Positions 34,585 to 44,128 are shown, numbered from the stretch's first letter. The stretch: DNA of 64,000 nucleotides from Salinimicrobium sp963709775 (GCA_963709775.1 CAVPXS010000018.1:124001-188000); one strand, 5' to 3'. The notes: generated by a model from the sequence alone, not told the origin. Numbers and translations: made by a program.

Positions 34585-36618
34585 TTATTTCTTCGGAAGC
34601 AATCCTGCCCGTCGTAACAAGGCTTCCGGGGCAGCTTCTTTTCCTCTGAAGCGTTTGTAGAGGGTCAATGGATGCTCTGTCCCTCCCTGGGAAAGTATCG
34701 TGTCCCTGAATTTTTTAGCGGTTTCCCTGTCAAAAATGCCATTTTCTGTAAAAAATTCAAAAGCATCGGCATCCAGTACTTCTGCCCATTTATAGGAGTA
34801 GTAACCGGCAGCATAACCACCTTGAAAAATATGTGAGAATGATGTGCTCATGCAGTTCTCCTTCACTTCGGGGAAAAGTTGTGTGGGTTCAAAGACTTTG
34901 TCTTCATGCGCTTTCACATCTATTATTCCTGAAGGATCTTTACTGTGCCAGCTCATGTCCAGCATTCCAAAGCTTAGCTGCCTTAGAGTGGCCATGCCCT
35001 CATGAAAAGTGGCCGATTCTTTAATTTTTTCAATAAGCTCATCGGGAATAACCTCTCCCGTCTCGTAATGTTTGGCAAAAAGCTTAAGAGCATCTTTTTC
35101 ATAACACCAGTTTTCGAGTACCTGACTAGGAAGTTCAACGAAATCCCAAAACACGTTAGTTCCCGAAATGCTTGGATAAATTGTGTTTGCCAGCATGCCG
35201 TGCAGGGCGTGACCGAATTCGTGGAAAAGGGTGGTAACCTCGTTAAAGGTGAGTAGGGATGGTTCCTCGTCTGTAGGTTTTGTAAAGTTGCAAACAATGG
35301 AGATATGCGGCCGCTCATTTTTATCGTGCTGGTGGTACTGCGATTTGTATGAAGTCATCCAGGCTCCGCCGCGCTTGCCTTCCCGTGGATGGAAATCTGC
35401 ATAGAAAAGAGCGATCTCATTATCGTTCTCATCTGTAACCAGGTAGGTTGTTACTTCGGGATGATAAACTTCAACTTCAAAAACCTGTTTAAATTTTAAT
35501 CCGTAAAGTTTTTCTGCCACTATAAAAACTCCGTTGATGACATTATTCAGTTCAAAATATGGTTTCAGTTGTTCGTCATCAAGGTCAAAAAGTTTTTGCT
35601 TCAGCTTTTCTGAATAATAGGCGGCATCCCATTTTTGAAGTTGATCTAATTTGTCCAGGTCTTTGGCGAAATCTTCAAGCTCTTTAAATTCATTTTCGGC
35701 TGCCGGTTTAGCTTTATCCAAAAGTTCTTCCATGAAAGAATTTACTTTTTCGGGAGTTTCGGCCATTCTTTCCTCCAGTTTAAAATGGGCGTAGGTTGGA
35801 TAACCAAGAAGATTTGCTTTTTTATGACGCAGCTTTACAATTTGCAGGACATTCTCCCGGTTGTCCAGTTTATCGCCGTGAAATCCTTTTGCACCAAAAG
35901 CTATCGCCAGTTCCTTGCGAAGTTCCCGGTTTTTCGCATATTTCATAAATGGAATGTAGCTGGGATAGTGGAGATTAAAGATCCAGCCTTCTTTATTTTT
36001 TTCTTTGGCCAGCATTCGTGCTGCGGTTCTTACACCTTTGGGTAAACCATCAAGATCTTCTTCCCGGGTGATATGAAGTTCATATTTGTTGGTTTCTGCC
36101 AAAACATTTTCCCCGAAGTTGAGACTCAAGGCAGCAAGTTTTTTGTCGAGGTCGCGAAGTTCCTGCTTTTGCTCCGGGTTCAGGTTAGCTCCGTTACGTT
36201 TGAACATCTTGTACTTCTTGTCCAGCAGGGTACTTTGCTCTACGTTGAGGTTTAGCGAATCTTTATTTTCATAGACTTCTTTTACTTTTCTAAAAAGTTC
36301 CGGATCCTGGATGATATCATTTTTAAAGTCGGTAAGCACCGGGGAGATCTCCTGAGCCAGTTTTTGGATCTCATCGTTAGTCTCGGCCGAATTTATATTG
36401 AAGAAAATACTTGTAATTCGATCCAGCTGTTCCCCTGCAAATTCCAGGGCTTCAACCGTGTTTTCAAAAGTGGGAGGTTCACTTGAGGCAGTGATTTTTC
36501 TTATATCTTCCTTAGCCCCTTTAATGGCTTCTTCTATGGCAGGCTTATAATGTTCAGTTTTTATCTTCATGAATGGAGCTGTATCAAACGGCTCCAAAAG
36601 TGGATTTCCCTTTATCAT
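34585..36618 (-). CDS. M3 family metallopeptidase (oligopeptidase A / peptidyl-dipeptidase Dcp type)
   Basis: A 677-residue zinc oligopeptidase. The active site is in TLFHEFGHALHGML (HExxH) with a downstream Glu. The N-terminal NPLLEPFDTAPFMKIKTEHY and the C-terminal FSHIFQGGYAAGYYSYKWAE are typical of the M3 family. It degrades peptides of limited length in the cytoplasm or, in the Dcp type, releases dipeptides. There is no clear signal peptide. ATG at 36618 is preferred; GTG at 36624 is possible. Confidence 0.92.
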   Translation of the reverse strand: MIKGNPLLEPFDTAPFMKIKTEHYKPAIEEAIKGAKEDIRKITASSEPPTFENTVEALEFAGEQLDRITSIFFNINSAETNDEIQKLAQEISPVLTDFKNDIIQDPELFRKVKEVYENKDSLNLNVEQSTLLDKKYKMFKRNGANLNPEQKQELRDLDKKLAALSLNFGENVLAETNKYELHITREEDLDGLPKGVRTAARMLAKEKNKEGWIFNLHYPSYIPFMKYAKNRELRKELAIAFGAKGFHGDKLDNRENVLQIVKLRHKKANLLGYPTYAHFKLEERMAETPEKVNSFMEELLDKAKPAAENEFKELEDFAKDLDKLDQLQKWDAAYYSEKLKQKLFDLDDEQLKPYFELNNVINGVFIVAEKLYGLKFKQVFEVEVYHPEVTTYLVTDENDNEIALFYADFHPREGKRGGAWMTSYKSQYHQHDKNERPHISIVCNFTKPTDEEPSLLTFNEVTTLFHEFGHALHGMLANTIYPSISGTNVFWDFVELPSQVLENWCYEKDALKLFAKHYETGEVIPDELIEKIKESATFHEGMATLRQLSFGMLDMSWHSKDPSGIIDVKAHEDKVFEPTQLFPEVKENCMSTSFSHIFQGGYAAGYYSYKWAEVLDADAFEFFTENGIFDRETAKKFRDTILSQGGTEHPLTLYKRFRGKEAAPEALLRRAGLLPKK

Positions 36619-36800
36619 AATCACTTATATTGTAACGTTAAGAAACGTATTTTAACAAATTTTTTTAAAAACGTTCGGAAAGTTCTAAAATAATTCTTTA
36701 CTTCACATGATCTAAAATATAAAGATAGTAGCTTTTAGGTTTTTGATTAATATATTTAGAATGGTTAATAAATACTATTAAAACAACAAGATGCTACTTA

Positions 36801-36824
36801 AAAGCCACGTGAAAACGTGGCTTT
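36801..36824 (-). terminator. Terminator overlapping the purE stop codon
   Basis: AAAGCCACGT/ACGTGGCTTT 10-bp stem with a GAAA-type loop and a short T run on the minus strand; it overlaps the last bases of purE. It probably ends the purK-purE transcript. Confidence 0.6.
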
Positions 36825-37308
36825 ACTTTTTTACATTTTTGGCACCTTCAAGAACTTTCTGCTTTAAGCTTTCCTTATAATCTATAATTTTTTGGAGGAT
36901 CTGGTTATCGGCACTACCAAGAATTTGTGCAGCGAGAATTCCTGCATTTTTTGCGCCATTAAGGGCCACCGTTGCCACGGGAACCCCGCCGGGCATTTGA
37001 AGAATAGAAAGGACAGAATCCCATCCATCTATAGAATTACTGGATTTAACGGGAACTCCAATCACCGGAAGAGGTGAAAGGGAAGCGATCATCCCCGGAA
37101 GATGGGCCGCCCCGCCTGCTCCTGCTATGATCACCTTGATCCCGCGGGTATGAGCATTTTTGCCGTAGTCAAAAAGCTTATCGGGCGTACGGTGAGCAGA
37201 AACTATGTCTACTTCTACCTCTATTCCAAAAGATTTCAAAATATCTATTGACTCCTGCATTACCGGCATATCGCTGGTACTGCCCATGATGATCCCTACT
37301 TTGCTCAT
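36823..37308 (-). CDS. purE: 5-(carboxyamino)imidazole ribonucleotide mutase
   Basis: A 161-residue purine enzyme that moves the carboxylate of N5-CAIR to give CAIR, using the product of PurK. The family signature GSTSDMPVM at the N-terminus and SAHRTP near residue 40 bind the substrate phosphate and ribose; AGAGGAAHLPGM follows. It lies 59 bases after purK, with a dispersed hairpin between. Confidence 0.95.
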   Translation of the reverse strand: MSKVGIIMGSTSDMPVMQESIDILKSFGIEVEVDIVSAHRTPDKLFDYGKNAHTRGIKVIIAGAGGAAHLPGMIASLSPLPVIGVPVKSSNSIDGWDSVLSILQMPGGVPVATVALNGAKNAGILAAQILGSADNQILQKIIDYKESLKQKVLEGAKNVKK

Positions 37309-37321
37309 ATATAGTTTTATT

Positions 37322-37354
37322 AAACCTAACAGGTTTTTGAAACCTGTTAGGTTT
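37322..37354. repeat. Dispersed hairpin repeat, copy 3, between purK and purE
   Basis: AAACCTAACAGGTTT and its exact reverse complement are separated by three bases. It has the same core as the two copies near the tRNA genes at 10.6-10.9 kb. It lies between two genes of one pathway and could lower purE expression relative to purK. Confidence 0.85.
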
Positions 37355-37367
37355 GATTCATTGGAAT

Positions 37368-38526
37368 TTATTCGCTTATTACTTTAATGGTATTTTTCAC
37401 CTCTTCGGCAATTCTTCTGGCTTCAGCAAGATCGGCATTTACGATAGTTACATGGCCCATTTTCCTGAAAGGCCTGGTGATCTTCTTTCCGTAGATGTGA
37501 GGGGTTACGCCCTTTTAGCTTCAGAATGTCCGAAATGTTCTTGTAAACTACCTCTCCTGTATAGCCTTCTTCTCCCACAAGGTTGACCATTATGCCGCCG
37601 GTCTTACTCTCGGTTTCTCCTAACGGAAGATCGAGAATTGCCCTTAAATGCTGTTCAAATTGATTGGTAAATGCAGCTTCTATGCTATAGTGGCCGCTGT
37701 TGTGCGGTCGCGGGGCCACTTCATTGACCAAAATTTCATCATCTTCTGTCTGAAACATTTCCACGGCCAGTAATCCAACATGTTGATAAGCTTCGGAAAC
37801 TTTTTCGGCCACTTTTCGGGCTTTTTCGGCTACAGAAGCCTCAATTCGGGCAGGGCATATTACATATTCCACCTGGTTTGCTTCAGGATGAAACTCCATT
37901 TCCACCACCGGATAAGTTCTTACTTCTCCTGATGGATTTCGTGCCACAATCACTGCCAGTTCATTCTTGAAGGGGATGAGATCTTCGGCTATACAAGGAG
38001 TTTCGGGTAAATCTTCCGCAGTATTCATGTTTTTTATTACACTCACACCCTTCCCGTCGTAGCCTCCGGTAGTGCTTTTCCAAACTAAAGGTAAGGAAAG
38101 ATCCCCTTTTTGAAGACCTTCTAAAAATGCCTTTTTTGAAGAGTATTTTTTATAGGGAGCAGTGGGAATACCGTGCTTCTCGAAAAAATCTTTTTGAATA
38201 CCCTTGTCCTGTATCTTCTTCAGGGTTTTTGAAGAGGGATAAACTTTTATTCCTTCAGATTCAAGTTTTTCAAGTGCCTCAACATTCACTCCTTCAATTT
38301 CGAAGGTGAGTACATCTGCTTTTCTTCCGAAGTTCACAACCGTCTCAAAATCCATAAGATCGCCTTGTGTAAATTCATCGCAGGCAATCCTGCAGGGAGC
38401 TTCAGCACTGGGATCGAGCACTACTGTTCTAATGTCAAACTTGCGTGTTTCATAAAGCAGCATTTTTCCTAATTGGCCTCCGCCAAGAATTCCGAGGGTA
38501 AAATCTGAAGAAAAATAGTTGATCAT
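37368..38526 (-). CDS. purK: 5-(carboxyamino)imidazole ribonucleotide synthase (one frameshift)
   Basis: An ATP-grasp enzyme that carboxylates AIR with bicarbonate for PurE. The N-terminus FTLGILGGGQLGKMLLYETR and KSTTGGYDGKGVSVI are typical ATP-grasp blocks, and NEVAPRPHNSGHY is the PurK metal-binding block. The frame is broken near the end: removing one C from the run at 37510-37512 gives KGVTPHIYGKKITRPFRKMG and a stop at 37368, for 385 residues. The purine pathway needs this gene, so a sequence error is likely. Confidence 0.9.
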
Positions 38527-38542
38527 TAATGAGGTATTTCAG

Positions 38543-38575
38543 CAAAAATAATTTTAAAAATCTGAAATGCCGCAA
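38543..38575 (-). promoter_or_regulatory. Promoter of purK-purE
   Basis: On the minus strand TTG and TATTTTTG are 22 bases apart, within the Bacteroidota range, 17 bases before the purK start codon. Confidence 0.5.
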
Positions 38576-38625
38576 GATTCAGTTATAAATGCACAGGGTT
38601 TAGCATCCTGAGTTGAATGGAATAT

Positions 38626-38633
38626 GTATCTTT
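38626..38633 (+). promoter_or_regulatory. -7 promoter box of hpt-adk-obgE, sets the hpt start
   Basis: TATCTTTG fits TAnnTTTG. It lies after an in-frame ATG (38617), so transcripts from here cannot use that ATG, which supports the downstream TTG start at 38656. Confidence 0.5.
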
Positions 38634-38655
38634 GCTTCCCAAAAATATTTTTGTT

Positions 38656-39765
38656 TTGGTACAACTACACGATTTAAAATTCACACCTTTTATTTCTGAA
38701 GCCGAGATCAACACAGGCATCGAAAAAGTGGCAGCGCAGGTAAACGCCGAATTTGAGGGAAAGAACCCGGTTTTCCTGGGTGTCCTTAACGGAGCTTTCC
38801 TCTTTGCAGCCGAACTTATCAAAAGATTCAAAGGAGACTGTGAGGTTAATTTTGTGAAGCTGAGGTCTTACGAGGGTACAGATACTACCGGGAATGTAGA
38901 ATCTCTCATGGGGCTTACACAGCCTCTAAAAGGTCGAAATGTGATCGTGATTGAAGATATTGTTGATACCGGGAACACCCTGGAGAGTATTGATAAAATT
39001 CTTAAGAAGGAAAAAGTGAACCAGTATAAGGTCGCGACTTTATTTTACAAACCTGCGTCTTATAAAAAATCTCTTGCCATAGATTATATTGGGTTGGAAA
39101 TTCCAAATGATTTTATAGTAGGATATGGACTGGATTATAACGGTCTGGGAAGAAATCTTACCCAGGTTTATAAACTTAAAAATACTAAAATGACAAACCT
39201 CGTGTTGTTTGGACCTCCTGGAGCAGGAAAAGGAACCCAGGCGTCAATTCTTAAAGATCATTACAATCTAAGGCATATCTCTACCGGAGATGTTTTTAGG
39301 TATAACATAAAGAATGAAACGGAACTTGGAAAGCTTGCCAAAGCCTATATGGATAAAGGTCAGCTAGTACCCGACAGTGTTACCATCGATATGCTTAAAG
39401 CTGAAGTAAGGCAGACCAAAGAAGGAAATGGTTTTATATTTGACGGTTTTCCACGTACGGTTGCACAAGCCGAAGCTCTTGAAGAATTTTTGAACGAAGA
39501 GGGAACCGAGGTGAGTGCGATGATCGCGCTAGAAGTAGATGATGAGATCCTCGTGGAGCGTTTACTTGAACGTGGAAAGACCTCTGGCAGGCCAGATGAC
39601 GCCAACGAACTTGTGATTCGCAAGAGGATTAAGGTTTATTACGAAGAAACTGCTATCTTAAAGCAGTTCTATTTAAAACAGGAAAAATATTACGGAATAA
39701 ATGGTGTAGGCTCGATTGAAGAGATCACTGCACGATTAAAGAAAGCTATTGACCAGCTGGTTTAA
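38656..39765 (+). CDS. hpt-adk: Hypoxanthine phosphoribosyltransferase joined in frame to adenylate kinase
   Basis: Residues 1-178 are hypoxanthine phosphoribosyltransferase (purine salvage): the PRPP motif VIVIEDIVDTGNT, and VGYGLDYNGLGRN near its end. From KMTNLVLFGPPGAGKGTQ on it is adenylate kinase (ADP from AMP and ATP) with the P-loop GPPGAGKGT, ISTGDVFR and FDGFPRT, short-lid form. TTG at 38656 gives MVQLHDLKFTPF, which matches the usual Hpt start. The joint is only a few residues long. If one A of the run at 39178-39182 is extra, hpt would end with TGA at 39191-39193 overlapping the adk ATG at 39190, so two ordinary coupled genes are possible. Both activities are expected either way. 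Confidence 0.88.
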   Translation: MVQLHDLKFTPFISEAEINTGIEKVAAQVNAEFEGKNPVFLGVLNGAFLFAAELIKRFKGDCEVNFVKLRSYEGTDTTGNVESLMGLTQPLKGRNVIVIEDIVDTGNTLESIDKILKKEKVNQYKVATLFYKPASYKKSLAIDYIGLEIPNDFIVGYGLDYNGLGRNLTQVYKLKNTKMTNLVLFGPPGAGKGTQASILKDHYNLRHISTGDVFRYNIKNETELGKLAKAYMDKGQLVPDSVTIDMLKAEVRQTKEGNGFIFDGFPRTVAQAEALEEFLNEEGTEVSAMIALEVDDEILVERLLERGKTSGRPDDANELVIRKRIKVYYEETAILKQFYLKQEKYYGINGVGSIEEITARLKKAIDQLV

Positions 39766-39789
39766 GACCTGTGGGTAAAGAAAAATGTC

Positions 39790-40798
39790 ATGACTGAAGG
39801 GAATTTTGTTGATTACGTAAAGATCCACGTAAGCTCCGGGAACGGAGGAAAAGGATCTGCTCACCTGCACCGCGAAAAATATGTTGCCAAAGGAGGACCC
39901 GATGGTGGAGACGGTGGTAGGGGAGGTCATGTGATCCTCAAAGGAAATAAAAACCTTTGGACACTTTTCCATTTAAAGTTTAAAAGACATGTAAAAGCCG
40001 AGCACGGGGAACACGGAAGTAAACAACGCAGTACCGGTGCCGAGGGTAAGGATGAGATCATAGAAGTGCCTCTTGGTACAGTGATTCGTGATACCGAGAC
40101 CCAGAATATTCTTCATGAAATAACAGAGGATGGGCAGGAGATCATTATTGCCGAAGGTGGAAAAGGCGGACTTGGAAACTGGCATTTTAAATCCTCCACT
40201 AACCAGACTCCGCGATATGCTCAACCTGGTATTCCCGGGGAAGAGAATGATGTGACGCTGGAATTGAAAATTCTGGCAGATGTTGGGCTTGTAGGTTTTC
40301 CTAATGCGGGGAAATCAACTTTACTCTCAGTCATTACTGCCGCCAAACCAAAAATTGCCGATTACGAATTCACTACTCTTAAACCCAATCTTGGAATTGT
40401 AGAGTATCGCGATTTCAAAACATTTGTAGTTGCCGATATACCTGGAATTATTGAAGGGGCTGCGGAAGGTAAAGGTATTGGTCATAGATTCCTTAGACAT
40501 ATAGAGCGGAATTCTACTTTACTGTTTCCTTATTCCCGCTGATGCAAAGGATATCAACAAGCAATATGAGATCCTTGTAGACGAATTGAGACGCTACAAT
40601 CCCGAAATGCTGGATAAGGACAGGCTTATCGCTATCTCAAAAAGTGATATGCTGGACAGTGAACTAAAACAGGAACTGAAGTCGGAGCTTGATCAAGTTC
40701 TTGACACGCCATATCTATTTATTTCTTCTGTTGCCCAACAAGGTTTAACCGAACTAAAGGATAAACTCTGGGAAATGTTGAATAGGGAACCTGTTTAA
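39790..40798 (+). CDS. obgE: GTPase ObgE/CgtA (one frameshift)
   Basis: An essential GTPase bound to the large ribosomal subunit. The N-terminal Obg domain is rich in glycine (GGDGGRGGHV), then the GTPase domain with G1 GFPNAGKST, G3 DIPGIIEGA and the later SKSD guanine-specificity region. The frame changes inside the run of three T at 40525-40527: removing one T reads NSTLLFLIPADAKDINKQYE and gives 335 residues. As Obg is essential in most bacteria, a sequence error is the best reading. It is the third gene of the hpt-adk-obgE operon. Confidence 0.92.
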
Positions 40799-40823
40799 TT
40801 CCTGTTAATCTCTTAATATTCAG

Positions 40824-40855
40824 AGGTGTTTTCTTTAAATTTAAAGAAAACACCT
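40824..40855. repeat. 32-bp perfect palindrome directly before a start codon
   Basis: AGGTGTTTTCTTTAAA is followed at once by its exact reverse complement, with no spacer. It starts 26 bases after the obgE stop and ends one base before the DUF4136 start codon. It may be an operator for a dimeric regulator, or a hairpin that ends obgE transcripts and hides the next start. Confidence 0.85.
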
Positions 40856-40856
40856 T

Positions 40857-41379
40857 ATGAGAACTCTTAAACTTATTCTTGTTTGTGCAGTAATCTATTC
40901 CTGTGGCGGCCCACGTGCGGTTTATGATTATGATGAGCAGGCAAATTTCAATTCTTATTCTTCAATAGCCGTATATCCTGAAATAAGGACAGGCCTTAGT
41001 GAACTTGATGAAAGACGACTTCTTTCTAGTGTAGAAAGTTTTCTGGCTTCCAAAAATTTGGCAGCAACCGGCGATCCTGATCTCTACCTTAATGTTTATA
41101 CCGAGCAGTATCAGGAACCTAGCCGCACTAATGTTGGGGTAGGGATAGGAGGAACCGGGAGAAATGTTGGAGTAGGAGTGAGCGGGGGAATTCCTTTGGG
41201 AGGACCCGAAACCTTTCTAAGGCTTACTTTTGATCTTATTGATGTGGAAAATGATGCCCTCGTTTGGCAGGCTGTAGTCGACAGTAAATTTGATTTTGAC
41301 TGGAGACCTGAGGAAAGGGAGCAGCATTTCGCTAAAAATAGTAGAGGAAGCTATGGCAGGTTATCCTCCAAAAAGGTGA
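40857..41379 (+). CDS. DUF4136 domain lipoprotein (one frameshift)
   Basis: About 173 residues after repair. The signal peptide ends in a lipobox, AVIYSC, so it is probably an outer-membrane or periplasmic lipoprotein. The body fits DUF4136: FNSYSSIAVYP, and LTFDLIDVENDALVWQAVVD, with a glycine-rich loop GVGIGGTGRNVGVGVSGG. Removing one A from the run at 41334-41338 gives the ending FAKIVEEAMAGYPPKR and a stop at 41379; the unrepaired frame runs on through the terminator. Function of the domain is unknown. Confidence 0.78.
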
Positions 41380-41410
41380 TTTGTGCTTTTCATTTTTTGC
41401 AAAATAAAAA

Positions 41411-41430
41411 GGCCCCGATCTCTCGGGGCC
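41411..41430. terminator. Bidirectional terminator between DUF4136 and OmpA genes
   Basis: GGCCCCGA/TCGGGGCC, a GC-rich 8-bp stem with four-base loop, with T-rich tails on both sides (TTTTTATTTT on the minus strand). It serves the convergent genes at both sides. Confidence 0.88.
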
Positions 41431-41458
41431 CTTCTTTTGGCTGGTTAGTTAAAAAAGC

Positions 41459-43147
41459 CTAGTTTTTGTTTTCCTCTGCAGCTTCAGGTTGGTCCTGTAA
41501 GTAAGGTGTACTTCCGGTTATTTCCGTGAATTCACTTCTTCGGTTTTTGGCATATTCAGCCTCAGTACACATGTTAGGTCTCGTACAGTCGTTTAACGGT
41601 ACTTCTTCACCATATCCTTTAGACTCAAGTCTATCTCTGCTTATTCCCTGGCTTACCAGATATTCAAGCGTAGATTCTGCACGACGTTGAGAAAGATCCA
41701 TGTTGTACTTGTCAGAACCACGAGCATCTGCATGAGATCCAATTTCTATTCTAAGCATTGGATAATTCTTCATGATCTCGGCAACACGGTTAAGAGTTGG
41801 TTCAGATTCCGGCTTAATAGTGGCCTTGTCGAAGTCGAAGTAGATATTACCAACTCCGGCGATCTGTCTTCTACCTGTTTCAGGATTAATTTCCATTTCT
41901 TCTTTTGGAAGAATCGGTTTTTCGTACACTTCTCGATCAAAAGAATAAAGATTATCAGATCCTCTTCTGTTGGAAGCAAGATATCCTTTTTCATCACCCT
42001 CTTTCAGTACAAATGCGAAATCATCGAATTCACTATTTAGAGAATTTCCAAGGTTTTGGGCTTCTCCAAAGGAACCATTCTCCTGCTCACTTTTGAAGAT
42101 ATCCAAATTCCCATAGCCCATGTGACCATCAGATGTGAAATATAAAGTACCATCATTAGCGATGTAAGGGAACTGCTCACGGTTAGCAGTATTTACATTA
42201 GATCCAAGGTTAACAGGTTCTCCGAAAGTTCCATCTTCATTAACAGCCACACTGTAGATGTCAAATGATCCCATAGATCCCGGCATATCACTTGCAAAAT
42301 ACAAAGTTGAGCCATCCTCACTTAAAGTAGGGTGTTCTACAGAGTACTGATCGCTTGTGAAAGGCAATGCTTCGATGTTAGTCCACTCTCCATCAACAAG
42401 CTCTGCACGGTAGATCCTTATCGTTGCAACAGGTACTTCTGCCCAATCAACTTTAACTCTTCTAGAGTTGGTTCTGTCAAAATACATAGTTTGTCCATCA
42501 CTGGAAAAAGCGGCAGAACTCTCGTGAGTGTCTGTATTGATCTTATCATTGAATAATTCAATGTTGCTCAACTTTCCTTCATCGTCGATATTAGCCAGGT
42601 AAAGATCAAGATAAGGCTTCTTGTTCCAGGCGTAAATAGGACGATCCTGATTACGGGTAGAGGCAAAAACGATGCGGTCTCCCATAAAAGTGATTCCGAA
42701 GTCTGATGACGCTGCATTCTGCATTACCTGGTTTGTAGTGTAGGTATGAGATACGGCAGTGTCAAGTTTCGAAGTCCACTCTTCAAAATCTACAGTTGAG
42801 TTATAGTACTCGCTAAAATATTCATCGGCTTCCTCATCTTGTCCGGTAGCACGAAGAGCGTGTGCAAACCTGAATGAATATTCAGGTGCAACCGATCCAT
42901 CATTGTACTTAAGAAAAAGATCGCGGTAGGTTTCCGCTGCATTTCCCATTCTATTGGTAAAGAAATAAGAATCGCCCAATCTTTGGAGGACTTCCTGATC
43001 TTTGTCCTGAACTAACCGGTATGCTTCAGAAGCATCCATGTAGGCTCTTTGGTTGTATAGGCGGTTAGCTTTCTTTACCTGCGAACTCTGGGCCATGGCC
43101 GAGAATCCAATAAGGATAGCTAAAAGTGTCGTATAAAGTTTTTTCAT
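41459..43147 (-). CDS. OmpA family protein with TPR and PD40 repeats
   Basis: A 562-residue envelope protein: signal peptide (cut after SAMA), TPR-like helices (about residues 20-130), WD40-like PD40 beta-propeller repeats (FSSDGQTMYFDRT, LSEDGSTLYFASD, IANDGTLYFTSDG, about residues 145-410), and a C-terminal OmpA domain that binds peptidoglycan (IYFDFDKATIKPES, IGSHADARGSDKYN, LSQRRAESTLEYL). Such proteins often follow PorP/SprF genes in flavobacteria. It lies 13 bases after the PorP/SprF gene and probably links the adhesin system to the cell wall. Confidence 0.92.
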   Translation of the reverse strand: MKKLYTTLLAILIGFSAMAQSSQVKKANRLYNQRAYMDASEAYRLVQDKDQEVLQRLGDSYFFTNRMGNAAETYRDLFLKYNDGSVAPEYSFRFAHALRATGQDEEADEYFSEYYNSTVDFEEWTSKLDTAVSHTYTTNQVMQNAASSDFGITFMGDRIVFASTRNQDRPIYAWNKKPYLDLYLANIDDEGKLSNIELFNDKINTDTHESSAAFSSDGQTMYFDRTNSRRVKVDWAEVPVATIRIYRAELVDGEWTNIEALPFTSDQYSVEHPTLSEDGSTLYFASDMPGSMGSFDIYSVAVNEDGTFGEPVNLGSNVNTANREQFPYIANDGTLYFTSDGHMGYGNLDIFKSEQENGSFGEAQNLGNSLNSEFDDFAFVLKEGDEKGYLASNRRGSDNLYSFDREVYEKPILPKEEMEINPETGRRQIAGVGNIYFDFDKATIKPESEPTLNRVAEIMKNYPMLRIEIGSHADARGSDKYNMDLSQRRAESTLEYLVSQGISRDRLESKGYGEEVPLNDCTRPNMCTEAEYAKNRRSEFTEITGSTPYLQDQPEAAEENKN

Positions 43148-43160
43148 GTTTTTTTAGGTT

Positions 43161-44108
43161 TTAGAAGAATCTTGGGGATACGTTGTAACCTTTTGAAAGG
43201 CCTAGCAGGTCAAGGTCAAACAGCACCATGATTTCATGAGTACCATCATTAAAGTCACCAAGGTTTCCTGTAGTGTAGTCATAGGCATATCCTATTCTAA
43301 GTTCAGGAGTGACTCTAAAATTGACAAGACCACTTACTGTTTCATCAAAGCGGTAAGCAGCACCTACCTCGAAACGATTGTAAAGTAGGACGTTTGCAGT
43401 AATGTCAACAGAAAGAGGCGCTCCTTCTACGGCACGAGCCATAAAAGCCGGTTTTAGCTTTAGGTTAGGATTTAAATCGAACACATAACCTCCAGTTAGG
43501 AAGTAGTGAATGTTCTCTTCTCCTAAACGTGCCAACCCTGTTTCATTTTCCAGGTGCTTTGCAGTAAAAAGGTTTGGGGCCGATAAACCAACATAGTATT
43601 TATCTCCAAACCAGTAGGCGCCTACTCCAAAATTTGGGAAATGCTTCACTGATGTTCTGGTTTGCTGCAGGATCAATACATCAGGATTTCCAGTTTCAAG
43701 GCCTCTAAGATCTGCATCAAAGAAGGTAACTCCTGCTTTTACCCCAAAAGACAATTTTGAAGTTTCTGTAACAGGAAGAACATACGCCACATCTGCGTAA
43801 AGGTTGTTCTCCTTTACAACATCTCCAATCTCGTCATGAACAATGGAGATACCAGCTTCAAGCCTGTCAGTGAGTCCTGTGTGGGCGAAGAAATTCGCTG
43901 TTTCAGGTGCTCCGTCTATTCCGGCCCATTGGTTCCTGTAAATACCACCAACGTTAAGCATGCCCAGGTCATCTATCGCATAAGCGGGATTGATCACGCT
44001 CATGTTATACATGTATTGGGTATACATTGGATCTTGTTGTGCATTACCCTTTATTGAAAAAAGGGCAATGCAAGCAACTGTAAGAATTTTTATAAAAGAA
44101 TTTCTCAT
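43161..44108 (-). CDS. PorP/SprF family type IX secretion membrane protein
   Basis: An outer-membrane protein of about 315 residues after ATG at 44108 (a TTG at 44126 is possible). Signal peptide, then QQDPMYTQYMYNMSVINPAY, the hallmark start of PorP/SprF proteins, and a beta-barrel-like rest ending in LFDLDLLGLSKGYN. In Flavobacterium johnsoniae SprF is needed to bring the adhesin SprB to the surface; this gene follows the repeat adhesin gene in the same way. So it is probably the dedicated secretion partner of that adhesin. Confidence 0.93.
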   Translation of the reverse strand: MRNSFIKILTVACIALFSIKGNAQQDPMYTQYMYNMSVINPAYAIDDLGMLNVGGIYRNQWAGIDGAPETANFFAHTGLTDRLEAGISIVHDEIGDVVKENNLYADVAYVLPVTETSKLSFGVKAGVTFFDADLRGLETGNPDVLILQQTRTSVKHFPNFGVGAYWFGDKYYVGLSAPNLFTAKHLENETGLARLGEENIHYFLTGGYVFDLNPNLKLKPAFMARAVEGAPLSVDITANVLLYNRFEVGAAYRFDETVSGLVNFRVTPELRIGYAYDYTTGNLGDFNDGTHEIMVLFDLDLLGLSKGYNVSPRFF

Positions 44109-44128
44109 TTGTTTTGAATGTTTCAAAA

